Assembly: GCA_964036195.1 (NCBI GenBank)
Contig: OZ038452.1
Location: forward strand, 8,426,704 to 8,490,703
Source of the DNA: Sphaerolaimus hirsutus
Taxonomy: Eukaryota; Nematoda; Chromadorea; Monhysterida; Sphaerolaimidae
Length of the DNA: 64,000 bases
Direction: 5' to 3'
The notes under the pieces were generated by a model, which saw nothing but the letters and a program-made list of their open reading frames with translations, searched no databases and was not told where the DNA came from. How positions within the stretch are numbered: position 1 is the first letter of the stretch; each line of letters opens with the position of its first letter. The translations under genes and the position numbers were made by a program. Positions 11,701-23,700 of the stretch are shown here, piece by piece.

Positions 11701-14700
11701 TTTTTCCGTGACGTGGCTGCGGTCTCGTTTGAATTCTATTATTCACTATAGTTTCTACTATTCAAACCATTGTGGGGTATGGTCCGTATTTATTTAAATA
11801 TGTATTTACACGCGCAGTAAATCGCGTTTAAATATTCCGTATTTATATCCCCGAATCATTTGTCAGCAGGGACGTATCCAGGATTTTTGAGCGGGGGGGG
11901 CTGCTTGTTTACGGAGGCCGGCGAGCGGGGGGGGGGGGGCTCAGCCCCCCCCCCCCTAAAATTTTACGTACGAAGTGGCGGAATGGCGCCATTAGTAGGC
12001 GCAACGCCATGGCGCTATTGGCGTTGGCGCCAACGACATGGAACGCTGTATATGTATGTAAATATACATACAAATACAGCAAACAGCACACAATTGAGTA
12101 TATTTATACCGATTTTGGCCACAGGGAGCAAATATGCTGATAATACATCACGTCTGGTGAAAAATACGCGCTTGCGCGCAAAATTTTTTTACGCTGACGT
12201 TGAAAAAGTGGCATTTTCCGGCCACTTTCTGGTCTCACCCCGGGAAGGGGGGGGCTGCAGCCCCCCTCCCGCCCCCCCCCCCTGGATACGGCCCTGTTTG
12301 TCAGGGATGTTATTTTTCGACATACTATTGACTGGGGAGTTGTTCGAGCGGAGGAGGCTTGCTCAAGTTTGCTGGGAGTAGACCCCGAGATAAAAAAAAT
12401 TAATTATTATTGAAATATTTTAGGCGCGAAACGTACGTTGGTTGTACTCGACTCCGCCTTTCTCTTTTTAAATATTTTTCGTTTTGTGAAAATGCTGGCA
12501 TAAGTATCCTGCTCGACTAAGACATAAGTAATTTTGGGCGCATACTTAGCGGTCCACCAAATATACGCGTTCATTAAAATTATCACAATCAATAATCCTC
12601 AACCCCCCCCCCCCTAGATACAACGGCAACGGGGGTATAGTATTCAACACATATCAAGCCTACCTCCGCTCAACCCTAACCGACGTCCAAATGGACATGC
12701 AGTGGGCGCGTCGGGAAAACTTCCACTTCGGCTGCAAGTTGGTCCGCGGCGCGTACATGCAGCAGGAGAGGCAGCGCGCTCAGGCTATTGGCTATGATGA
12801 CCCCATAAATCCTGATTATCAGGTGGGTTTGTGGGGTAGTGCTGGGAAGTGAAGGTGATTGTGAGTGGAAGGTAGATAGAAGATTAGATAAGGATTGGGA
12901 AAGATCAGGGTTTTTGGTGGTATGGAAAAAATGTCTTTGTGTTCTTGTTTCAAACACGTTGATTTAAAGAAATCAAAAAAATTAATGATAATAAACGTTT
13001 TCTACCCTGTGATATTTTCTTTACAAATTGAATTTTTTAAATAAAAATCAGCTAAAAAATCAAGTGCCAGTTCTGTCCTAGTTTTTATGTCTTCAGTATG
13101 GAGCAGCCTGATTTACCTTCCAGTAAACTACTGTTAAATAGGTAATCTCAATTGACTCATCAAGTTTTATACATCATCTAAATTTTCACGTTTTGCCGTC
13201 GATATCTTACAATCACGGTGAACATTGGTGCTGTACCATGCGAGAACGCACAGTGTACAATACAATACAAAGTAAGAATTGTGGATTGAGATCACACGCT
13301 CCTGGGCCACACAATTTCCTCAAACGAGACACTGGTCCAGTGAATCGATTAATCGATCGCCCCGCTGTCTGCATGTGATTTCTCAGCGGCCAACAATTGT
13401 CAATGCACGCCGCTCCTGTATGCGTTTAAAAACGCCAGTAATTAATGAGGCATAACGAACAGGAATGCATACATATATCGTAGCCGTACCTATTTTACCC
13501 GACGAAAACTCCAATAATATCATGGTAACCATATCATAAATATATATTACCTATCCACACATATTATGTGAAATCCCGAGGTAAGTTTTCCCGTCCCATT
13601 TTGTGCGTATTTCATTTTCGAAAATCTTACATCTTTTCAAATATGTCATCCATTTTCTGAGTGACACCTGTCTACTCTGGAGTGGCGCCGACTCTTATCA
13701 GTTATTTTGCCGATTTTGTCAAGCAAGAATTTCATATAAGTCTTGAGATACATGAAGATATGTCTAATATATTCACCCCCTGTGGGCAAAACATCTACTC
13801 ACTCTCTGACAGGTAGTCTGTTATCCCCATTTCAATCAAAAGTGGATATTACCATTTAAACAATTCCGCAGTGCCCAGACATTGCTTCACACCGCACGTG
13901 GCACACGTATTGGGTGTCTAGTCGAGCGTCATGCCCGCCACAGCTGCCATAATGATAATCTGCATGAAGTTATTATAGATTAGAAATCTTAAGTTTATTA
14001 TCCATCAGGATATTTATTTAAATGTGTCTGTGTTTTCCGACCATATGTACATTGAAATTATCACCAGGCCGAGTTGCCTCGTCTGCGGACATCTCCATTG
14101 TGAGTATCCATTTATGTTACATTTGCACAAATCTCAATTTACATTTCCACAAATGTCATTTTACATTTGCACAAAACAGTGTACCTTATCAAAAGTATGA
14201 CGACTAAAAGTGATTTGTCTCACACCTAGGGAACGTCGCCACTGACGCCTCACTTCCATTTGTCGCCACGCACTGCGGAACCCGTTGTCTGTCGAGTATC
14301 GTCGAGCAAGCGAGCTGCCTGCAGTGGTGGGGAAAAGAGTATCGTGGAGATTATATTTATAATGTAGAGCATTTGACGATGTTAAATACAAGTTTGTTTG
14401 ACCTAATAAGCAAAGCCGTGTACTCATGTACCAAACTCCCACCCCTATAAGTCACATGATCAAACGGTTATCCGCCTCTTTCTGAACCCGCGAATCCCAC
14501 ACATGGTTTTATCAACTACAAATTGTGTTTACCTGGAAAAGTGTCCAGATTTCGCAACAAAATGCAGATATTTCCCATGTGTATATTTTCACTGGGTCCA
14601 GTAAGACAGAATGTCACGCACACGTTCCTTACAGGAGTGGGAGATTTGACACGTACTATACGGCTTCATCCGTCATCCATGAGAAACCCAACATTAGCAT

Positions 14701-17700
14701 GTCATTAATTAGAACCATATGCTTACGGCAGATGTGTGCACTGAGCCAATTGTTTTTAAGTACGCAATCAGAAATGCATTTCATCAATTTTGTCTGATTT
14801 CTGTATGCATCTAGGTGAGGACAGATATGAAGCATGTGATAGACTCCACACACTATTTTAACGTGTACTGAGCTACATTTTGAGCAGTATTTTTTACCAT
14901 GTTTTCCATATTGTCTTGCCGCATTATGTCGCGCACCAAACCAAGTTAGATTACCATTATATGGTAACTTAGTCGGATGTAATTGCGTACCAACATCCGG
15001 TCTTAATTCACTTATTTTGTGTGAGGCCACTGAATTTACACAACTGACATGATGATATTTTCTGATAGATAATTTCACATTTGTTTTAGAGAGCATTTTC
15101 AACTCTGAGATGGGGTGAGAGCAAAATCCAGAGCTTTCTACATAACGGTCTTTGATCCTATCCGATGTACCCAATTTTGAGATAAAATTCATGTTATTTT
15201 CCACAGCTATAGCACGTTTCAAAAGTCTGTGGTCATCTAGCTTATTCATATAATTAAAGTAGGTTATGGTCATCTGATGGTACCTGTCTGAGGGTAATTC
15301 CCCACCCATATCTATAAGCAGACTAGCAGTACTCGCGTTTATAGGCAAGTGGACACATTTTTTAATCGTTTGCCAGTAAATTTTGTCTAGTTCAAGCAGT
15401 AGTTTTTTTGGCGCCCCTGTCACTTCCAACCCATACATAGAAGCTGGTTCTATGTAGCTTTTAAAGGCCATTTTGCCATACAAGGCCGGTTTTGTAGTAT
15501 TAGAGGATGATAAAATGGCTAAAGAGCTATGTTTTAACATTTTTAATCTAGCATTTTCTCTATGCTTATGATATGGATCAGTGTCACTAGTTATGGTTAT
15601 CCCCAAGTACTTGGATTCATTTGTTTCACTGATGTTTTGCAACTCTCTTAGAATTGTACCCAAGAAACCAAGTTTTATTGGATGCTCTCTTACCCCATCT
15701 CAGAATATGCGATTTTTCTTTATTTATGGCAATGTTCCAATCCCAAGCCCATTCTGTAAAGGTTTTCATCAGATCTTGCAGTTCAATATCATTATTTGCC
15801 ATAAGTATAATGTCATCAGCGAAAAATAGGCCGGGCAATTTTGGTTGGCCCCACCCTAGTTTAGCACCTTTTCTAGTTTCGAGTAACTTACCAGCTAGGT
15901 CGTGCATGTAAATTGCGTAAAGTGTGGGACTTAAGGCACAACCTTGCGCAACCCCTATAGGATATTCCATTTCATCAGATAAAAAGTCATCATATGTCAT
16001 TTTCACTGAAATGTTATCATAAGCAGATTTTATCGCCCTAATAAACTTTTGTGGTATCCCCACTTTTTCAAGTTTAAACCATAGTTTTTCTCTATTAACT
16101 CTACAAATGCCTTTACTGCATCGACAAAACATGTCACTAACTTGTTCCCATTACATAATGAGTAATTATGACATGTGCGTAAAATTTGTACATTGTCACA
16201 AGTTCGTCTGTTGGGTCTAAACCCCCCTTGTAGCTCACTGAATAAATCAATTTCCTCACATATTCTCATTAAGTGATTGTTCAGTAGAAGCATATACAGT
16301 TTTTTCACATTGCAGCTTATACCAAGGGTCCTATAATTCTTCATATCGGATTTACATCCCTTCTTATGCAGTAGTACCATTTTGCACACTTTTGCTATGT
16401 CAGGAATTTCCTTTCCTGAGAACTAATCATTGTAGATCATTAAAAGGAGCCTGTGCCGCTGTGCATTTTTACCTGCTGTGCATGGTTACCTGGTGTGCAT
16501 TTTTCGCTGCCCGGTGTGCATTGTTGCCCGGTGTGCATGGCGGCCGCCCTAGGGTGTCAAAAAATTTTTTTTACGGAAAACGGAAAACGGAAAGGTAAAA
16601 ATTTTTCACTTTACGGAAAACAGAAAACGGAAAGGTAAAAAAAAATTTTCTACCGGAAAACGGAAAACGGAAAGGTAAAAAAATTTCACTCAGCGGAAAA
16701 CGGAAAACAGAAAGGTAAAAAAAAATTGTTGGCCGGAAAACGGAAAAATGAAATGCCGGAAAACGGAAAACGGAAAGCCAAATTTTCACGGAAACGAAAA
16801 AAAGTGAAATTAGCACGGTAATAGACAAATTTGCAGAAGGAAAACCTGCATGCAGGTTTGCCTGTTTGGCTTTGATTGTGGTAGCTGTACATTCTGCAAC
16901 TTTGGATCATGCCTGTAACTTCACTTGTAGTTCAAGCTTAACTGAACCAACAAAAAATCATCAAAAAGTAGCCATAGTGGCCATAGGAAAGGAAACACTA
17001 CAACAATTTCACAGTCTAGAAGCAGTGGGAATCACTGATGACCCCTATGCAATTGATGACGACATTGCAGAGGAGATGATAATAAATAGCATAAAATTCA
17101 ACGACAACATCAAACAATAGTATATTGACTGGCCGTATAAAGAGAGTATCAGTGACCTGCCCACAGGAAAAGCAGAAGCCTTGGTGCGGTTTAAATCACT
17201 GATAAGAAGATTCAACAAAGATCCAAACTTATTTGAACAATACCGGAAAGTTTTGGATGACCAACTAGAAAAGGGAATAATTGAGATCTGTGATGACAAA
17301 ACAGACAACAAGGGGATTCATTACCTGCCACACCAGCCAGTAATCACACCGGGCAAATCGACATCACGCAGAATCGTGTACGATGGGTCGGCAGGTAAGC
17401 CCAGTTTCAACAAGTGCCTTTTTAGAGGACCAATTACAACACCATTAGCACTGGGCTTACTCCTGCGGTTCAGGGCAGGCAATCTAGCATTAATTGCCGA
17501 TATTGAAAAGGCATTTTTGCAAATAGGATTGCATGACCAAGCTAGAGACTACACACGATTTTTCTGGCTGAAAGATGCCTCAAAACCAGTAACTGAAAAT
17601 AACTTCATAGTACTTCGTTTTAAATGCGTACTGTTTGGACTTGTCTGCAGCCCAGCAAATTTTGGGAGCAGTCATAAAAACCATTTAAATGTGACAATAA

Positions 17701-20700
17701 ACAACATGAATGAATATGAAGAAAATGAAGGGGAACGAAACCAGTTGGCGATGATAATAAACAACATTTACGTCGATAACTTCATCATGAGTGTTACAAA
17801 TGAAGTTGAAGCTTTAGAACTATATTACAAAGTCAAAGCTTTATTTAACCAATGTTCTATGAACACGAGGGAATGGCTGTCAAACTCCAGATCAGTCATG
17901 AATGAAATAGCAGAAAACGATAGGAGTCCAAAGGTGAATAAAATTGTCACAGTAATGGGCATGAAATAAAATCACCGAACGGACATGCTGGCAATATCAA
18001 CACCAAAATTGCAAATTGACAGCATCACAACACCAACCAGACAAAACTTGAATAAATTATTGGTGTCAGCATATGACCCAATTGGGTTCACCTGTTCAGA
18101 GCACCTGTTTCACTGACCCTGAAATCCCAGTTGTCAATGCTGCTCCAAGAGACAAAAACAACACAATGAGATGAGCCAACTGAAGATAAATACAGATTGG
18201 AAAAACAATGGAAAAATGCCAGAAAACTGAAAATTGAGCCAGAAAATGGAAAAATGGCCTGGTAAAACGGAAACGGAAAGGTAAAAATTTTTCAGCCGGA
18301 AAACGGAAAAATGGGCCGGAAAAACGGAAACGGAAAGGTAAAAAATTTTCAGCTGCCAGAAAATGGAAAACGGAAAGGTAAAAATTTTTCAGCTGCCGGA
18401 AAATGGAAAACGGAAAGGTAAAATTTTTTCGGCTGCCGGAAAACGGAAAACGGAAAGGTAAAAATTTTTCCTGCGGAAAGACGGAAACGGAAAACGGAAA
18501 CGGAAATTTGACACCCTAGGCCACCCCTCCATGCACACCGGGCCGCCATGCACACCGGGCACCACCATGCGCGCCGGGTAACCATGCACAGCGGGTAAAA
18601 ATGCACGCCGGGTAACAAACATCATGTGACCAGGGCGGCAAACACAAAAGATAGCGTACAGAATCCTATTGTTTGCCTTTGTGTTCGCCGCCGGCCTCTG
18701 TGGCTCTGTGACTTGACAGAGTTGTTGAAAGTACCAAACTTTTTTACCAGTAGTACCGTATTTCCGCGATTTATCCCCCCCTTGAATTATCCCCTCGAAT
18801 AAGCCCCCCTCGAATTAACCCCCCTCAAGATTTGCTGGTGAAATAATAAACCCCCATGGGGATATTTCAAGGAAATATGGTATATGTAGACGTAATGTAT
18901 TATTTTTTACACACCTCCGTGAACATAAAATGAAAAGTAGAATTTTTGTTAGTAGAAATATGTTTCATGTACTCAACTATACTCTACTCCAGTACTCAAA
19001 AATTATACGTAAAGGTGAGTATAAATGTGAACGTATTTACTCTGTCAACTCGTCAACTCTGTCAACTCGTCAACTTAATTTTGGCTTAATTTCAGTCACA
19101 GAACGATATTCAAGGGCACATGCCACAATGTTGAAAAGGAATGATAGCGCACAAAGAAAGCAGCTTAAAGTTATGAAAATGGCATAGTTAAATAACGCCT
19201 AGAAACTACCTGGGCATGCGTGGAGCAATTTAATTTATGGTGCATCAAATGGCAGGCCGCTTTTTAAAGCTGGGCAAGTGTTTTTTGGGCCGGGCGTGCA
19301 TGGTGCTATAACTCGGCGGACATCAGGCTTACAGTGCGCACAGAAATTTCTGTTTTTTATTTTTATTTTTTGGCTATGTAAACAACCAGACGAAGAGAGC
19401 CTGTATGGGAACTCGGCAGCCAGCCAAAAACTGCTGGCGGAAAATTGTTTCGAAATTGATTAAATAAAATAGGCTAAAAATAAGTATATAACCATCTATA
19501 TAGACGAAAATAGCGAAAATACGTCTCTGCACCTCAAAATATGTGCGTTCCATGCGAAATGTAAGATATATAGCAATTTGCCTTCATTGTTGAGCCACAC
19601 ACAAAAGTGACACGCCTGACCGAAAATGCGTGCTTACCGCTCGCGGGCATTCACACCAAAGTGAGCGGAGCTTATGCGGACCGGCGCATGCAAAGCAAAA
19701 TATCTGCGCGCACTGTAGTATGGAAACCTACCATAACCAATCTGAATAATGAACCAAAATTATACATTAAAACGCGGGCCGGCGGCGAACACAAAGGCAA
19801 ACAATAGGATTCTGTACGCTATCTTTTGTGTTTGCCGCCCTGGTCACATGATGTTTGTTACCTGGCATGCATTTTTACCCGCTGTGCATGGTTACCCAGC
19901 GCGCATGGTGGTGCCCAGTGTGCATGGCGGCCTGGTGTGCATGGAGGGGCGGCCGCCATGCACACCGGGCAACAATGCACACCGGGCAACAATGCACACC
20001 GGGCAGCGAAAAATGCACGCCGGGTAACCATGCACAGCGGGTAAAAATGCACAGCGAGTCTAGCCCCATTAAAAGACTTTCCCTACCTGAGATAGGCATG
20101 TGCTTCAGATATTCATGGTATATGTCTGTCGTTCCAGCTGATTTGTTGTTTTTCAGCTGCTTTATCCCATTTGTAAGTTCCATCATTGTAAATGGATCCA
20201 CCATTACACTCCCGTCATCCTGAGAAAGTTTTTGAGCTACATCAGCAAAATTTAACGATCCAGGATTAGGTGCTATAACAATGTCCCATACTTTACGCAT
20301 TTCAACATTCATCTTATTCAGTGTATCGACTATTTCCCCCATGGAGTTTTTTATCTGTGCCACAGGGCCACGTTCTCTCCAATTTCGATTGATATGCTTG
20401 TATACTGCGTTAATTTCCTTACATTTATTCAATTCTAAAATATCTAGGTTTTTTTCCTTACGTATTCTATTTAATAACCGTTTCTCCTTGTTTAGCTGCC
20501 ATTTCAATCTAGATATTGAAACTTTTATATCATCAGAAGGAGATTTTTTTGTTTTCTCCTTAATTTCCCTATTTTCCGATGCAATTTTTTTATAGCAGTT
20601 GGCACAATGATCTTATTTACCTGTTTATCAACACGAGAACTTGTGGCGAGTAAGGCTGCGTTTTTTATTGTATTGATAAAATCATCATAATTGGTTGGAT

Positions 20701-23700
20701 TTTGATCTATTAGCGAACCGGTGAACGCTGCCCATTCTTCACCCCTAGGTTTTTTCTGTATATTCACGACTTCCTTTAAATTTGGTTTTTGAGTATTTAG
20801 ATAGAGTAAAATAGCATGGTGATCAGACATTAAGGGACAGATTTCACCTGTGTGGTCAATCTTCCCCCACAGACTCTCATCATGGATATTTGTAATACAA
20901 AAGTCAATTATTGTTTTACAATTTTTCCTTTCAAATGTCCAAAGGTACTTAAATGTCCTATTAAGAATACAAGGTCCGATTTTAGCCAACCAGTCTCGGA
21001 CAATCTTACCATTGATATTGATTTCTGAGGCATTCCCCGCAATACCGAGCATATCATTACCTATATGCCTGTTGAAGTCACCAACTATGATGATTTTATC
21101 CCCAATTAGTGTATTTTTCTCATAATGAGCTCCTAGTTCCTCAAGTATTTCTATATTTTTCCTCAAAATTGATTGTGATTTCTGACTTTTACTGTTATTT
21201 TCCAGGTAGCAGGTAAGTAACACATATCGCATACCCGCACACTCTAAGGTAACACCTTTTATATTGTCACTATTTCTAAAATCACCATTTTGTGTCGAAT
21301 ATCCATTTTAACATAAATTGAGATACCCCCCGCCTCCACACCTGTTTTGTAGCTGTGGTAGGCCGCATAGCCCAGAATAACGATGGCATCCATAGCGCAC
21401 CTGAAATGTGTTTCCACGAAGCACAGTATGGAGCTACAGCTATTTTGAACTGCACTCAGAACTTCTTCACGTTTCCATTTCAGGTGTCGTGCATTTTGAT
21501 ATAATATAGTAAAGGGTAATGATAACCCAGATGTCAAATAAGTCTCATGTTCAAGATCAAAATTGCTAAAATCGTTTATTCCCTGCACTGCATCGAGTAG
21601 AAAAAGTAACACAATGGCACTTAGCCAAAAACGCGACAAAAAATGCACGTATATATCGTGTAGTATTGACCGAAAAGTAAAAAACACCACAGTCATGAAG
21701 TAGATATGGGTTATGATAGATAGATGCTTTTGAAGTGATAAAATATGAATTTGATGATTTTGTTCAAGTATTGTACCTCCAAGTGCGACGATGAAATTTA
21801 ACATATAAAGTATCCATCTAGCATAACAGGGGAATGTTCCATATGAGAAGTGTGTATTTGACATCCAGAAAAGTAAAAATACCACTATAACTAAGACTAG
21901 TGGGCATAGCAATTCGGAACCGGACATATTCACTGTTGTCGGGCGAAATGTTGACTCAGGGGGAGTGTGTTTGCTGGTGTACGCATCATGTTGCTCTGCT
22001 GTCCCCCGCCTCGGCCCTTTCCGGCGCCCTATGAAGTGGGTAAAAGAATAGGTTGCATTGTAGCGTAAGACAGGTAAATTTTCAGTAACCCACAGTTTTA
22101 ACAGCTCTTTTTGAACCAAATGGCTAATGACGGCATTACCCACGCGAGAGGTATGTAGGCCGTCTCTGCAGACCATCTGCAGGAATGCATCGGTCTCGCT
22201 GTCACAGTGCATGTCCTTGTGGTTCCAACGTAAAAATGACATCATAGGCAAGATTACAACATCAGTAAACGATTCCGATACCAAATCCACAAGTGCACAC
22301 TCTAATTTAACGAAAAATTCGAAAGTTTCCACCAAAAGTTCCTGGCTCCACCCATTTTTCATGTGGCGGGGCATGGTTGGGCCTATAATACTCAAAATCA
22401 CTTTGCCCGTTGGCTGGAAGGAAATACCCGCAGCGTTGACAATTTCCGATAAACATTGGGACACACCGGAGATAAAGTAGGTTTCGACAGCTTCTACACC
22501 GTGTCCAGATGAAAAAATGTTCTCGGCATCACATGCGTTGAGAACACATCTTAGCAGCACAGCATCATACGAGCTGGTCAAAGATATCTCACTGATCGCA
22601 GCAGCGATTGTGGGAAGCCTTTTGCCGCTAAATAGTGCTTTCGACGTATGCACAATTATCGGCAAATTGTACTTCGCACAGTCGCGGGACAGCATATTGT
22701 TCAGTGAGCTACCTGCACTGTCGCCAAAAAGTAAAATAGTGTAGAAATCGCCAGCGGGAAGGTAGGTGGATCCACGCGAATGGCACATGTGTAATCTATT
22801 TTGCGGTAGGAGCAGGTGGGCCCCATATTGACCCCATTATTCAACATTCTGACCACATCACTCATATTTTTTGGCTGCCTGCCAAGTACGGGGTCAGTCA
22901 GCTGGGTGGAATCATCAAATAAGTGGGGGCTCTCGACGTAATGCGCAAAACATTTCGCGCATTTTTGGCTGGTTGCCGGTGATAATTGGCCCAGTCTGAA
23001 CGTCTTGCACAGTTTCGTCTTCAGCGATTTCCACCCCGCTCCACGAACCTGTTTGGTTAATTTGGCGTGAAGGTGTGTAGTGCGTAAAGATGTTGCAACG
23101 CTAGCCTGCGCGTGGCCCGCGTACGTTCCATCTGTCGGTTGCGCAGCGCCCGCGTTAGCACCACCGCCCGATCCTAAAATGTGGGCGGAGTTTGTAGATG
23201 CGAAATAGGTCCGAATAATTTGAATATGTGGTAGTGGAACAGCATGAAAAAACAAGTCACCTTGGTCCTTTTCATCGCCACCACACAGAATAACATCCAC
23301 GCCATCGGCGTGTTCATCGGCATTGACCTGTGCAGAGTTGTTGTCGAACTGGGACTGCCTCTCTACATGTGAAAAAAAACGTAGTAAAGTACAAAAGTAT
23401 AGCGTTTGAAAATTGTATGTAAAGTATGAATTTTTTGCAAATAGACAGCTACATTTCTGTATATTTACATACTTTATAAATACCGATTCATGGAACCATG
23501 AGATTCCCCCCAAGTAACTGAGTCTGAACGAACCATTTGCGTGTTGAGTTTGCGCCACTACAACTTGATCGCTCTCGATAACGGGCTCACGGAGCGCTGC
23601 GAAAACACGTTGCGTCTTCTGGTAGGCCGTTTTTTGTTTGGGGACCGCGGCCGCCGCGCCCTGTGATTGGCAAGTGTCCAACTACAAGTGCACTGCATGA

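Larger units (their letters stand above)
16447..20066. mobile_element. 3.6 kb DNA element with GTGCAT-array inverted ends and 9-bp duplication
   Basis: The duplication CATTAAAAG (16438-16446 and 20067-20075) is perfect. Ends GAGCCTGTGCCGCTGTGCAT and GGGCTAGACTCGCTGTGCAT (the second read inward) are inverted, and each arm continues as tandem units such as GCATGGTTACC and GCCCGGTGTGCATTGTTG. Internally a second inverted pair (about 18535-18690 against 19780-19960) includes CAAACACAAAAGATAGCGTA. It inserted in the LINE RT; a nested hAT-like element lies at 16550-18518. No transposase was found. A 9-bp duplication suits MULE-type elements, but the superfamily is not established. Confidence 0.82.
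14656..22788 (-). mobile_element. Decayed LINE: SGNH-like domain, membrane segments, APE endonuclease, reverse transcriptase
   Basis: Read right to left. ORF 22788-21259 (509 codons) has an SGNH-hydrolase pattern (LLFGDSAGS near residue 20; [12 protein letters not shown] near 210), then about four hydrophobic segments (residues about 285-400), then the start of an APE endonuclease ([21 protein letters not shown]). After one frameshift near 21300 the endonuclease continues at 21232-20525 ([17 protein letters not shown]), then the RT N-terminal region at 20507-20070. A DNA element (16447-20066) interrupts the RT, which resumes at 16446 with [11 protein letters not shown] near 15940 and the catalytic FFADD box, and continues to 14656 with further frameshifts and stops. 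Removing the insert and one copy of its duplication restores the RT frame apart from one stop. The clade is uncertain; CR1/L2-type elements are known to carry esterases. Confidence 0.85.

Noticed and set aside
14022-14797. Short ORFs on both strands near the LINE 3' end
   Set aside because: No shared phase, no motif, and partly antisense to the LINE RT.
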